From assembly GCA_900556765.1 (NCBI GenBank), contig USQH01000096.1, positions 1-5,455 of the forward strand: a stretch of DNA of 5,455 nucleotides, read 5' to 3'. The notes below the pieces were generated by a model, which had not been told where the DNA came from, did no database searches, and saw only the letters and a list, made by a program, of their open reading frames with translations. The DNA comes from an uncultured Oscillospiraceae bacterium (GTDB lineage Bacteria; Bacillota; Clostridia; Oscillospirales; Acutalibacteraceae). This document shows positions 1 to 4,649 of this stretch, piece after piece (position 1 is the stretch's first letter; the number at the start of each line of letters is the position of its first letter). The position numbers were made by a program, and so were the translations under genes.

Positions 1-129
1 ATGTACCGCACGCTCGATATGCCGTTCAGCGGCCATAAGCACAGCGGCCTCGGCATCGGCGAGGGCATGAGCGTCTCGCTCGAGGAAATGAGCATCAAGA
101 AGTCCATCGTTATTAAAAACGCACTGTAA
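1..129 (+). CDS. Aldehyde dehydrogenase family protein, C-terminal fragment (5' end outside window)
   Basis: Frame 1 is open from the window edge to a TAA at 127-129 and gives 42 residues. The stretch MPFSGHKHSGLG followed by SLEEMSIKKSIVIKN matches the C-terminal signature of NAD(P)-dependent aldehyde dehydrogenases, where a PFGGxKxSGxG loop precedes a (S/L)EE(M/Y)xxxKS(I/V) strand of the oligomerisation domain. These enzymes oxidise aldehydes to carboxylic acids or acyl-CoA with NAD(P)+. The catalytic cysteine and glutamate lie upstream and cannot be seen, so the substrate class is unknown. The ATG at position 1 is probably an internal methionine, because the family is about 450-500 residues long and this tail alone would not fold. 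A long hairpin with a T-run follows about 40 bases after the stop, so this is probably the last gene of its transcript. Confidence 0.85.
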   Translation: MYRTLDMPFSGHKHSGLGIGEGMSVSLEEMSIKKSIVIKNAL

Positions 130-169
130 TTCGCAGTTATACATGCGCAAACCCTGATAAAGTGATCCG

Positions 170-250
170 GTGGAGGACACTTTCTCTGGTGGATGGTTTT
201 GTAACCGTATAAAACGAGCAGCCAGGGAAAGTGTGCCCTCCGCATTTTTT
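170..250 (+). terminator. Long imperfect hairpin with T-run, probable terminator of the aldehyde dehydrogenase transcript
   Basis: Arm 170-189 (GTGGAGG then ACACTTTCTCTGG) pairs with arm 222-243 (CCAGGGAAAGTGT then CCTCCGC). The pairing includes two G-U wobbles and a two-base bulge (GC) on the 3' side. The loop is about 32 bases and contains a possible small inner stem (GTTTT with AAAAC). Six T follow at 245-250, then another T-run after ATC. The T-run is on the plus-strand side, so it would act on the gene ending at 129 rather than on aroQ. The stem and loop are longer than in a usual intrinsic terminator, so a dispersed repeat element that also terminates is an alternative. Confidence 0.6.
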
Positions 251-297
251 ATCTTTTTACGGGATTTATATCCAAATTGGTGCGGTTTTTGATGAAA

Positions 298-729
298 TCA
301 GTCCTCGCAAAGAGCTTTAAGCGCGAGATAATAGCTTTTTTCTCCGAATCCGAGTATCACGCCGGCGCATACGGGAGACAGCATCGAGCGATGGCGATAA
401 TCCTCGCGCGTGTGGACGTTGCTCAGATGCACCTCAATAAACGGCTTCGGCGCAACGGCGGCGATAGCGTCGTGCAGAGCGATGGAATAGTGTGTGTAAG
501 CACCGGCGTTAATAATGCATCCGTCGTAGCCGTCCAGTACGGAGTGAACGGCGTTCACAAGCTCGCCTTCGATATTGGACTGAAAAAAATCTACTTTGGC
601 GCCGAGCTTGTCACCGAGAGCTTTAATATCGGCGTTTATGTCGTCAAGCGAGCGGCTGCCGTATATCTCCGGCTCGCGTTTGCCGAGCATATCAAGATTC
701 GGGCCGTTTATGACCAGTATTTTTTTCAT
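298..729 (-). CDS. aroQ: Type II 3-dehydroquinate dehydratase
   Basis: This 143-residue protein catalyses the third step of the shikimate pathway, 3-dehydroquinate to 3-dehydroshikimate, as a cytoplasmic dodecamer of flavodoxin-like subunits. The full set of type II signatures is visible. NGPNLDMLGKREPEIYG at residues 8-24 holds Asn11, Arg18 and the catalytic Tyr23 of the mobile lid. INAGAYTHYSIALHDA holds Asn74 and His80. PFIEVHLSN holds Glu99 and His101, and Arg112 follows. These match known active-site positions of the family, and the length is typical. The start was placed at the ATG at 729-727 rather than further upstream because MKKILVINGPN is the usual N-terminus and AAAGGAG lies about nine bases before it. 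The ATG overlaps the TGA of the upstream TIM-barrel gene as ATGA, which points to translational coupling. I see no obvious terminator after the stop. Confidence 0.97.
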   Translation of the reverse strand: MKKILVINGPNLDMLGKREPEIYGSRSLDDINADIKALGDKLGAKVDFFQSNIEGELVNAVHSVLDGYDGCIINAGAYTHYSIALHDAIAAVAPKPFIEVHLSNVHTREDYRHRSMLSPVCAGVILGFGEKSYYLALKALCED

Positions 730-1595
730 TTCTTTCCGCTCCTTTCGAGACATTCGCGGTAAATGCGTTTCATTGTCTGCGAATCCTCAGCCTGTGTTCC
801 TGCAGATTCGCAAATTATGGTCGGCGAACAGTCGCGTTCGGCTATCAGCTCGCCGAGCATATTAAATTCCGGACCGTATACAGTGTCCTCAAAGGTGAGA
901 TGCTTGACCTCGCCGCCGTCGGAGTATTCGATTTTGGAAAAATGAGCGTGAAACTGCTTCATACGCTCGTTTCCGATGGCGTTTTCGATAGTATCGAGTA
1001 CGCGCGCAAAGTCCTCCTTGGTCTTAAGACCGCCGTGTGTGCGCGCATTAAGATGACCAAAGTCGATACACGGCAGTACCCGTTCGTCGATTTGGCAAAA
1101 GCGCATGATCTCGTCCAGATCGCCGAGCTGATTTATCTTTCCCATCGTTTCGGGGCAGAGAATTATATGACCGAGCTCCTCCTCGTCAAGTGCTTTTACA
1201 GCTCTTTCAAAGGTTTTCAGCGCAATGCCGACAGCCTGCTCCCGTTCAAATTTACCCTTTCCTCCGGGGTGAACGACGACGCGCTTTGCGCCCATCCAGT
1301 CAGCGGCACGAGCACTTTGGATAATGTAGTTTATCGAGTTATCGAGCTTTGCTTCCTCAGCCGACGCGAGTGAAATATAGTAGGGTGCGTGAAGTGAAAG
1401 CTGAACACCTTTTTCGGCTGCAAGTCTGCCTAATTCGCGCGCCTTTTCCTCGCCGATGTTGACTCCGCGGCCGCACTGGTATTCGTAAGCGTCAAGCCCC
1501 ATTTTAACAATGTACTCCGGCACGTCCAGACTGGACTTGTATTTCATCGCGGCAAAGCTGTCCGAATTACCGGCAGGTCCGAATTTAGCGCCCAT
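726..1595 (-). CDS. Endonuclease IV-like TIM-barrel protein (xylose isomerase-like / AP endonuclease 2 family)
   Basis: This 289-residue protein belongs to the AP endonuclease 2 / xylose isomerase-like TIM-barrel superfamily. Visible metal-site motifs in order are LHAPYYISLAS (His69), VVVHPGG (His109), CPETMG (Glu149), CIDFGHLNA (Asp178 and His181), HAHFSK (His216), VKHLTFED (His232) and ICESAGT (Glu263). These line up with eight of the nine Zn ligands of E. coli Nfo. The ninth, the Asp of the Asp-Arg-His motif, appears to be Val230 here. A conserved subfamily beginning FGPAGNSDSF with LDAYEYQCGRGV is common in Clostridia, and I know of no proven substrate for it. The start at 1595 leaves about nine bases after AAAGGA. 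An ATG at 1601-1599 is in frame but only about three bases from that site. The start lies inside the end of yqeG (11-base overlap) and the stop overlaps the aroQ start, so the three genes form one tight operon. DNA repair or sugar isomerase/epimerase activity are both possible. Confidence 0.88.
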   Translation of the reverse strand: MGAKFGPAGNSDSFAAMKYKSSLDVPEYIVKMGLDAYEYQCGRGVNIGEEKARELGRLAAEKGVQLSLHAPYYISLASAEEAKLDNSINYIIQSARAADWMGAKRVVVHPGGKGKFEREQAVGIALKTFERAVKALDEEELGHIILCPETMGKINQLGDLDEIMRFCQIDERVLPCIDFGHLNARTHGGLKTKEDFARVLDTIENAIGNERMKQFHAHFSKIEYSDGGEVKHLTFEDTVYGPEFNMLGELIAERDCSPTIICESAGTQAEDSQTMKRIYRECLERSGKK

Positions 1596-2091
1596 TTCCA
1601 TACTTCCTTTCGTATCGCGCAATAAACGGCTTTTCCAGCCTGCGCTTAAATTTGAATCCGCGCCCGTCCTCGAGCAGTATCGGTTCGAGCAGAATCGTGT
1701 GCATTCCGCACAGATTAGCGCCTATCATATCGGTGAATATTTGATCGCCGATCATTGCCGTCTCGCTCGCTTTAAATCCAAGCCTGCGCTTTGCTTTCAT
1801 CAAGCCGAAGGGGAGCGGCTTGCATCCCATAGGCAGAAAATCGAGAGAAAGCAGCTTTGCAAACGGTTCAACGCGCTCTCTTTTAGAGTTTGACAGTATC
1901 AGCAGCTTTATTCCGCGCGACTCCATATAACGCAACCAGCCGTCGACGCCGTCAAGCGGCGTCTGTGAGTGATGGGTGGACAGCGTGTTGTCCACATCGA
2001 GTATCAGCGCGCGGATGCCGTTCTCGTTAAGATAGTCGGCGGTGATATCGGTAATGCGCCGAAAACGTCGGCGCGGAAGAAACAGCGGCAT
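1585..2091 (-). CDS. yqeG: YqeG family HAD IIIA-type phosphatase
   Basis: This 168-residue cytoplasmic protein of the haloacid dehalogenase superfamily shows all four HAD motifs. Motif I is LILDVDNTL, with nucleophile Asp32 and acid/base Asp34. Motif II is LLILSNSK (Ser67). Motif III is GCKPLP (Lys91). Motif IV is MIGDQIFTD (Asp116 and Asp121). Length and the N-terminal PRRRFRRITDIT stretch fit the YqeG group, whose members resemble phosphatidylglycerophosphate phosphatases. The physiological substrate of bacterial YqeG is not settled. The reading frame extends upstream to 2220, but that part runs through the rpsU terminator hairpin, so the ATG at 2091-2089 was chosen. The ribosome binding site is modest: GGAA about eight bases upstream, or AAGGA at about fourteen. 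In Bacillus, yqeG sits next to a shikimate gene (aroE), so its position here beside aroQ fits a conserved neighbourhood. Confidence 0.92.
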   Translation of the reverse strand: MPLFLPRRRFRRITDITADYLNENGIRALILDVDNTLSTHHSQTPLDGVDGWLRYMESRGIKLLILSNSKRERVEPFAKLLSLDFLPMGCKPLPFGLMKAKRRLGFKASETAMIGDQIFTDMIGANLCGMHTILLEPILLEDGRGFKFKRRLEKPFIARYERKYGNGR

Positions 2092-2158
2092 ATTTTTCGT
2101 TCCAATCCTTAAAAATGTATGAAAACTGGACGGCTTATTGTCCCGAAAATCGGCAAAC

Positions 2159-2189
2159 AAAAAAGCGGCTTTTCGGAAAAAGCCGCTTT
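2159..2189 (-). terminator. Intrinsic terminator of rpsU
   Basis: Arms AAAGCGGCTTTT (2162-2173) and AAAAGCCGCTTT (2178-2189) form a perfect 12-bp inverted repeat with a four-base loop. On the minus strand the GC core is followed by a six-base T-run ending at 2159, whereas the plus side has only three T. The signal therefore works mainly for minus-strand transcription coming from rpsU, whose stop is about 95 bases upstream. It separates rpsU from the yqeG operon, although readthrough may feed that operon. Confidence 0.82.
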
Positions 2190-2282
2190 CATGCAGATAA
2201 AACAAGCATCTGACCATCATGTATTTGGCGCCTAAAGCGCGAAAAAAGGCACACGCTCTTTTCGCCGAATTACAACGAATAA

Positions 2283-2459
2283 TCAGCGATATTTACGCTT
2301 GCGTGCAGCTTCCGACTTTTTCTTGCGCTTAACGGAAGGCTTCTCATAGTGCTCTCTCTTGCGCACTTCCTGAATAACGCCGTCTCTTGCGGTAGCTCTT
2401 TTAAAGCGTCTGAGCGCATTTTCCAAGCTTTCGTTTTCTTTTAAGCGTACCTGGCTCAT
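2283..2459 (-). CDS. rpsU: 30S ribosomal protein S21
   Basis: The minus strand reads ATG at 2459-2457 to TGA at 2285-2283 and gives 58 residues beginning MSQVRLKENESLENALRRFK and ending KSEAARKRKYR. This is the full-length small-subunit protein S21. The N-terminal V(R/K)LKENESLENALRRFKR segment, the central VIQEVRKREHYEKPS and the very basic C-terminal tail with runs of Lys and Arg are all present. S21 binds near the anti-Shine-Dalgarno region of 16S rRNA and helps initiation. A strong site, GGAGGGAGGG, lies about eight bases before the ATG. The gene is monocistronic: it has its own sigma-A promoter (-10 at 2546-2541), a leader of about 75 bases containing a short hairpin, and an intrinsic terminator downstream. 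Confidence 0.97.
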   Translation of the reverse strand: MSQVRLKENESLENALRRFKRATARDGVIQEVRKREHYEKPSVKRKKKSEAARKRKYR

Positions 2460-2499
2460 CTAAATTCCCTCCCTCCGAATTGACGAAGGATTATAAGCA

Positions 2500-2516
2500 G
2501 GCGGAGAGTATCCGCC
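2500..2516 (-). promoter_or_regulatory. Short hairpin in the rpsU 5' leader
   Basis: GGCGGA and TCCGCC form a perfect six-pair GC-rich stem with a five-base loop, inside the leader between the likely transcription start (about 2534) and the ribosome binding site (about 2476-2467). It may stabilise the 5' end of the mRNA or be part of a control element. No T-run follows, so it is not a terminator. Confidence 0.45.
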
Positions 2517-2540
2517 GACATACCTTTATAGCTATCTGTC

Positions 2541-2570
2541 ATTATACAATACATTATATGTAAAAGTCAA
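2541..2570 (-). promoter_or_regulatory. Sigma-A promoter of rpsU
   Basis: On the minus strand, -35 TTGACT (2570-2565) is followed by an 18-base spacer and a perfect -10 TATAAT (2546-2541). The spacer is AT-rich. A perfect AT-only palindrome, AATAAAT-A-ATTTATT, lies just upstream at 2579-2593 and may act as an UP-like region. The strength fits a ribosomal protein gene. Confidence 0.82.
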
Positions 2571-2599
2571 TATGTCGAAATAAATAATTTATTATACCG

Positions 2600-3367
2600 T
2601 TATATATGCGATTTTATCAGACTGACGACCCAAAACAGGCCGTAAATGACCGGTTGGTGAAATAAATAAATCCACAACGTGTACCGACCGACGAACGAAA
2701 AAGGTCGAATGTGCTGGTTGTAGCAGAATTTCGGGAAACGTCCTTTTTTTGCGTAAATGCCGAGGTAGTAGCCGCACAGGAACATAAATAACCACGGCAG
2801 AATGGGGAAGTAGTCGGCTGAATAAAAGCCGGTTGTGTGCAGACCGAGAGGACACAGCCAGTCGGTGGAGTAAAATACATTCGGCAGCATCGGTTTGCTT
2901 ACAAACAGGTTAAGCCATCCGTTGCTTATATTATATGTAACATAAAAAAGCAGGGCGTTGAGCGGAATGCCGATCAAAGGATGTATCAGATTCAGCGCGC
3001 GCGCGAACAGTGCGACGAAAAGAATTGAAAATGACAGCAGATGCAGTATGCCGAACCATATCGGTGCGTAGATACCGACAAATTTGAGCGCCCATGTTAC
3101 GAGCGTCAGAGCAGCGCTCACAGCGGCAAGGATAAGACCGCGGTTGCGGTTTGAATGGGACAGATTGCATGAGATGCCGGAAATTACGATGAACGCCGCC
3201 GCAAAATAGGCAACAGCAGGACGGAAAAAAGCCTCCAACTGAGCGCCGAGCGCAGAACCGAAAATTTCGGACGCGGTTAAAAACGCGTGGTAAAAGACCA
3301 TGCATATAATCGCAAATCCGCGAATTTCGTCAAGCAAATGTATTCTGCCGTTTTTGCCTTTTGCCAT
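2600..3367 (-). CDS. DUF1624 / HGSNAT-type multi-pass membrane acyltransferase
   Basis: This 255-residue integral membrane protein has about seven predicted helices, roughly at residues 13-33, 50-68, 78-97, 104-122, 127-147, 185-204 and 228-250. The N-terminal HLLDEIRGFAIICMVFYH carries the LDxxRG(L/F)A and helix-1 His27 pattern of the acyltransferase 3 / heparan-alpha-glucosaminide N-acetyltransferase catalytic group. SGISCNLS, WFGILHLLS, FPILPWLFMFLCGYYLG and the C-terminal GRYTLWIYLFHQPVIYG are typical of bacterial DUF1624 proteins. Such proteins probably pass acyl groups from cytoplasmic acyl-CoA to an extracytoplasmic acceptor, but the acceptor here is unknown. The ATG at 3367-3365 is preceded by AAAGGA about eleven bases upstream and by an in-frame TGA two codons back, so the start is firm. 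It has its own promoter, divergent from the PerR operon. I see no terminator between it and rpsU, so some readthrough into rpsU is likely. Confidence 0.88.
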   Translation of the reverse strand: MAKGKNGRIHLLDEIRGFAIICMVFYHAFLTASEIFGSALGAQLEAFFRPAVAYFAAAFIVISGISCNLSHSNRNRGLILAAVSAALTLVTWALKFVGIYAPIWFGILHLLSFSILFVALFARALNLIHPLIGIPLNALLFYVTYNISNGWLNLFVSKPMLPNVFYSTDWLCPLGLHTTGFYSADYFPILPWLFMFLCGYYLGIYAKKGRFPKFCYNQHIRPFSFVGRYTLWIYLFHQPVIYGLFWVVSLIKSHI

Positions 3368-3398
3368 GCATCACACCATCCTTTTATTGTTATCGTAT

Positions 3399-3420
3399 TT
3401 GCCGGCAAATTACCGGCGAA
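3399..3420 (-). repeat. Tandem 11-bp repeat at the start of the acyltransferase transcript
   Basis: On the minus strand, TTCGCCGGTAA is directly followed by TTTGCCGGCAA, two 11-base units with nine matching positions. The same bases also form a short inverted repeat, GCCGG with CCGGC. The block begins about five bases after the -10 of the acyltransferase promoter. It could be an operator or a 5' leader hairpin, and no regulator can be assigned. Confidence 0.5.
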
Positions 3421-3424
3421 TTAT

Positions 3425-3453
3425 ATGATAGCACTTAATAAAAAAATTCTCAA
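3425..3453 (-). promoter_or_regulatory. Sigma-A promoter of the acyltransferase gene
   Basis: On the minus strand, -35 TTGAGA (3453-3448), a 17-base spacer and -10 TATCAT (3430-3425) match the sigma-A consensus at five of six positions each. It lies about 60 bases before the ATG and diverges from the perR promoter, with the two -35 boxes about 18 bases apart. Confidence 0.75.
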
Positions 3454-3471
3454 TAATTTTTTCAAAAACAC

Positions 3472-3500
3472 TTGACAAATATAAATATATCGTTTATTAT
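3472..3500 (+). promoter_or_regulatory. Sigma-A promoter of the perR-rubrerythrin operon
   Basis: A perfect -35 TTGACA (3472-3477), a 17-base AT-rich spacer and -10 TATTAT (3495-3500) precede the regulator gene by about 45 bases. The -10 lies inside a Fur-family-like palindrome, as expected for a repressed promoter. Confidence 0.85.
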
Positions 3501-3532
3501 AATAATAACGATAATTATTATTATTATCGTTA
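3489..3532 (+). promoter_or_regulatory. Nested Fur/PerR-box-like operators
   Basis: Two palindromes lie side by side. The first is TTATTAT-A-ATAATAA (3494-3508), a perfect 7-1-7 repeat over the -10, with 12 of 14 positions matching the PerR box TTATAATnATTATAA. The second is a 27-base palindrome (3506-3532) with arms TAACGATAAT and ATTATCGTTA. Its core GATAATTATTATTATTATC matches the classical 19-base Fur box at 16 positions. The hexamer ATCGTT/AACGAT occurs three times in alternating orientation at 3489, 3507 and 3526, about 18-19 bases apart. The position between the -10 and the ribosome binding site is a repressor position, so autoregulation by the adjacent Fur-family gene is inferred. Confidence 0.72.
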
Positions 3533-3543
3533 AGGAGGACAAT

Positions 3544-3927
3544 ATGAAACGCCATTCCAAACAGCGTGACGCTGTGAGAAATGCTCTGCGCTCTGTAAAG
3601 TCGCATCCTACGGCTACCGCGGTCTACGATATGGTTCGTGCTGAGTTCCCTAATATCAGCCTTGCTACCGTGTACCGCAATCTTGCCGAGATGCACAGCG
3701 ACGGCGAAGCGATTATGCTCACTACCGATTCGGGTTCGGTACACTTTGACGCATGCACCGTACCGCACAGTCATTTGTGCTGTACTGCCTGCGGAGCTGT
3801 CAGCGACATGGATATCGAGCTGCCTGATCTTTGTACCGTTGCCGAAAGCAATGGCTACTCGGTTGAGAGCTACAGCTTGATGTACTACGGCGTATGCAGA
3901 GATTGTCAAAATAGCAAATGTCAATAA
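3544..3927 (+). CDS. perR: PerR-like Fur family transcriptional repressor
   Basis: This 127-residue regulator has an N-terminal winged helix (HPTATAVYDMVR, then ISLATVYRNL as recognition helix, about residues 21-50) and a C-terminal metal-binding dimerisation domain. The five peroxide-sensing ligands of Bacillus PerR (His37, Asp85, His91, His93, Asp104) appear as His21, Asp69, His75, His77 and Asp88, all with the same offset of 16. Aspartate at the last site is the feature associated with PerR rather than Fur. The structural Zn site is present as Cys80xxCys83 and Cys118xxCys121. In this family, iron-catalysed oxidation of a ligand histidine releases DNA. The open frame extends upstream, but the ATG at 3544 sits a few bases after a strong AAGGAGG and gives the usual N-terminus. 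A reverse rubrerythrin gene follows 40 bases later, a classic PerR target, and Fur-box-like palindromes cover the promoter. Four extra cysteines (71, 79, 97, 126) are not part of the known sites. A Zur or Fur role is less likely. Confidence 0.9.
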   Translation: MKRHSKQRDAVRNALRSVKSHPTATAVYDMVRAEFPNISLATVYRNLAEMHSDGEAIMLTTDSGSVHFDACTVPHSHLCCTACGAVSDMDIELPDLCTVAESNGYSVESYSLMYYGVCRDCQNSKCQ

Positions 3928-3967
3928 ACAAAAAATCAATTTAATTATTTTCAAGGAGGATTTTATT

Positions 3968-4510
3968 ATGAAAAAGTTTGTATGTCCCGTTTGCGGTTAT
4001 GTTCACGAGGGAGATACCCCTCCGGAGTTTTGCCCCCAGTGCAAGGTTCCCGGCAGCAAATTCACCGTTATGGATGATGCCGAGAAAACATGGGCTGCGG
4101 AACACGTTGTCGGTGTTGCCAAGGGTACAGATCAGAGAATAATCGACGGTCTGCGTGCAAATTTCGAAGGTGAGTGCAGCGAGGTCGGAATGTATCTGGC
4201 AATGGCGCGCGTTGCTCATCGTGAGGGCTATCCGGAGATCGGACTTTACTGGGAAAAGGCGGCTTACGAGGAAGCGGAGCATGCAGCAAAGTTTGCCGAA
4301 ATGCTCGGTGAGGTAGTGACAGATTCGACAAAGAAGAACCTTCAGATGCGCGTTGACGCCGAGAACGGCGCTACCGCCGGAAAGACCGAGCTTGCAAAGC
4401 TTGCTAAGGAGCTCGGACTCGACGCCATTCACGATACGGTCCACGAGATGGCACGTGACGAAGCCCGCCACGGCAAGGCTTTCGAGGGACTGTTCAAGAG
4501 ATATTTCTGA
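3968..4510 (+). CDS. Reverse rubrerythrin (NADH-linked peroxidase component)
   Basis: This 180-residue cytoplasmic non-haem iron protein has domains in the reversed order. The N-terminal rubredoxin-type Fe(Cys)4 domain (VCPVCGYVHEGD, Cys6 and Cys9; FCPQCKVPGSKF, Cys22 and Cys25) comes first. A ferritin-like four-helix diiron domain follows, with Glu69 in FEGECSEVGMY, Glu102xxHis105 in YEEAEHAAKF, Glu132 in AENGA and Glu165xxHis168 in RDEARHGKAF. Classical rubrerythrins carry the rubredoxin at the C-terminus. Reverse rubrerythrins of clostridia reduce H2O2, and under some conditions O2, to water with electrons from NADH through a rubredoxin reductase. They are induced when PerR is inactivated. 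The ATG follows AAGGAGG at good spacing and the length is typical. It lies 40 bases after the PerR-like gene with no terminator or clear promoter between, so the two are cotranscribed. A structured 3' region ends the operon. Confidence 0.95.
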   Translation: MKKFVCPVCGYVHEGDTPPEFCPQCKVPGSKFTVMDDAEKTWAAEHVVGVAKGTDQRIIDGLRANFEGECSEVGMYLAMARVAHREGYPEIGLYWEKAAYEEAEHAAKFAEMLGEVVTDSTKKNLQMRVDAENGATAGKTELAKLAKELGLDAIHDTVHEMARDEARHGKAFEGLFKRYF

Positions 4511-4639
4511 AAACAATGCATGGTGTGAATAAAATCACACACTGCGACACCTGATGTTTTAAAATCATATGTTATAGTGTTTATAAGTATTATGAAAGGC
4601 TATGATGTCCGACCGACATCATAGCCTTTGCATTGTTTT
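4510..4639. repeat. Intergenic block bounded by an 11-bp inverted repeat
   Basis: AAAACAATGCA (4510-4520) and TGCATTGTTTT (4629-4639) are perfect inverted repeats about 130 bases apart. Between them are a small hairpin (GTGTGA-ATAAAA-TCACAC, about 4523-4540), an AT-rich stretch and the perfect 15-bp terminator hairpin. The left repeat starts at the last base of the rubrerythrin stop codon. There is no coding sequence inside and no target-site duplication. It may be a folded 3' untranslated region, or a small MITE-like element. Confidence 0.5.
4595..4639 (+). terminator. Probable bidirectional terminator between rubrerythrin and the lipoprotein gene
   Basis: Arms AAAGGCTATGATGTC (4595-4609) and GACATCATAGCCTTT (4615-4629) are a perfect 15-bp inverted repeat with loop CGACC. 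On the plus strand the stem ends in TTT and is followed by GCATTGTTTT. On the minus strand the stem also ends in TTT, and the sequence after it is AT-rich. The site lies between convergent genes, 85 bases after the rubrerythrin stop and 20 bases after the lipoprotein stop, so it probably serves both. Confidence 0.78.
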
Positions 4640-4649
4640 GAGTCCGCGT

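Noticed and set aside
277..762. Plus-strand open frame of 161 codons covering aroQ in antisense
   Set aside because: The minus strand encodes a complete dehydroquinase with all catalytic residues, so the plus frame is a shadow of it.
900..1373. Plus-strand open frame of 157 codons opposite the TIM-barrel gene
   Set aside because: It is antisense to a gene with clear metal-site motifs and has no ribosome binding site or recognisable product.
2092..2158. Dedicated promoter for the yqeG-TIM barrel-aroQ operon
   Set aside because: GGGACA with CATACA at 17 bases, and TTGTTT with AATAAG at 15 bases, were considered. Both are poor matches, so no promoter is called. Readthrough from rpsU or a weak site remains possible.
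2092..2220. N-terminal extension of the yqeG frame to an ATG at 2220
   Set aside because: The extra 43 codons run through the perfect 12-bp rpsU terminator hairpin and lack similarity to YqeG proteins, which start near MPLFLPRRR.
2225..2270. Second hairpin between rpsU and its terminator
   Set aside because: GCGAAAA and TTTTCGC can pair on the minus strand, but the stem is short and AT-rich with poor continuation. It is much weaker than the hairpin at 2159-2189.
3421..3954. Minus-strand open frame of 177 codons opposite the PerR-like gene
   Set aside because: It is antisense to a clearly conserved Fur-family gene, runs through its promoter and operator, has no good ribosome binding site and no recognisable domain.
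3941..4516. Minus-strand open frame of 191 codons opposite the reverse rubrerythrin
   Set aside because: It mirrors the codons of a well-conserved gene and extends through its ribosome binding site. The translation shows no family signature.
4550..4595. Possible plus-strand promoter or operator in the AT-rich stretch (TGATGTTTTAAAATCA near-palindrome)
   Set aside because: There is no paired -35 and -10 at proper spacing and no gene downstream on the plus strand. The region lies between convergent genes.
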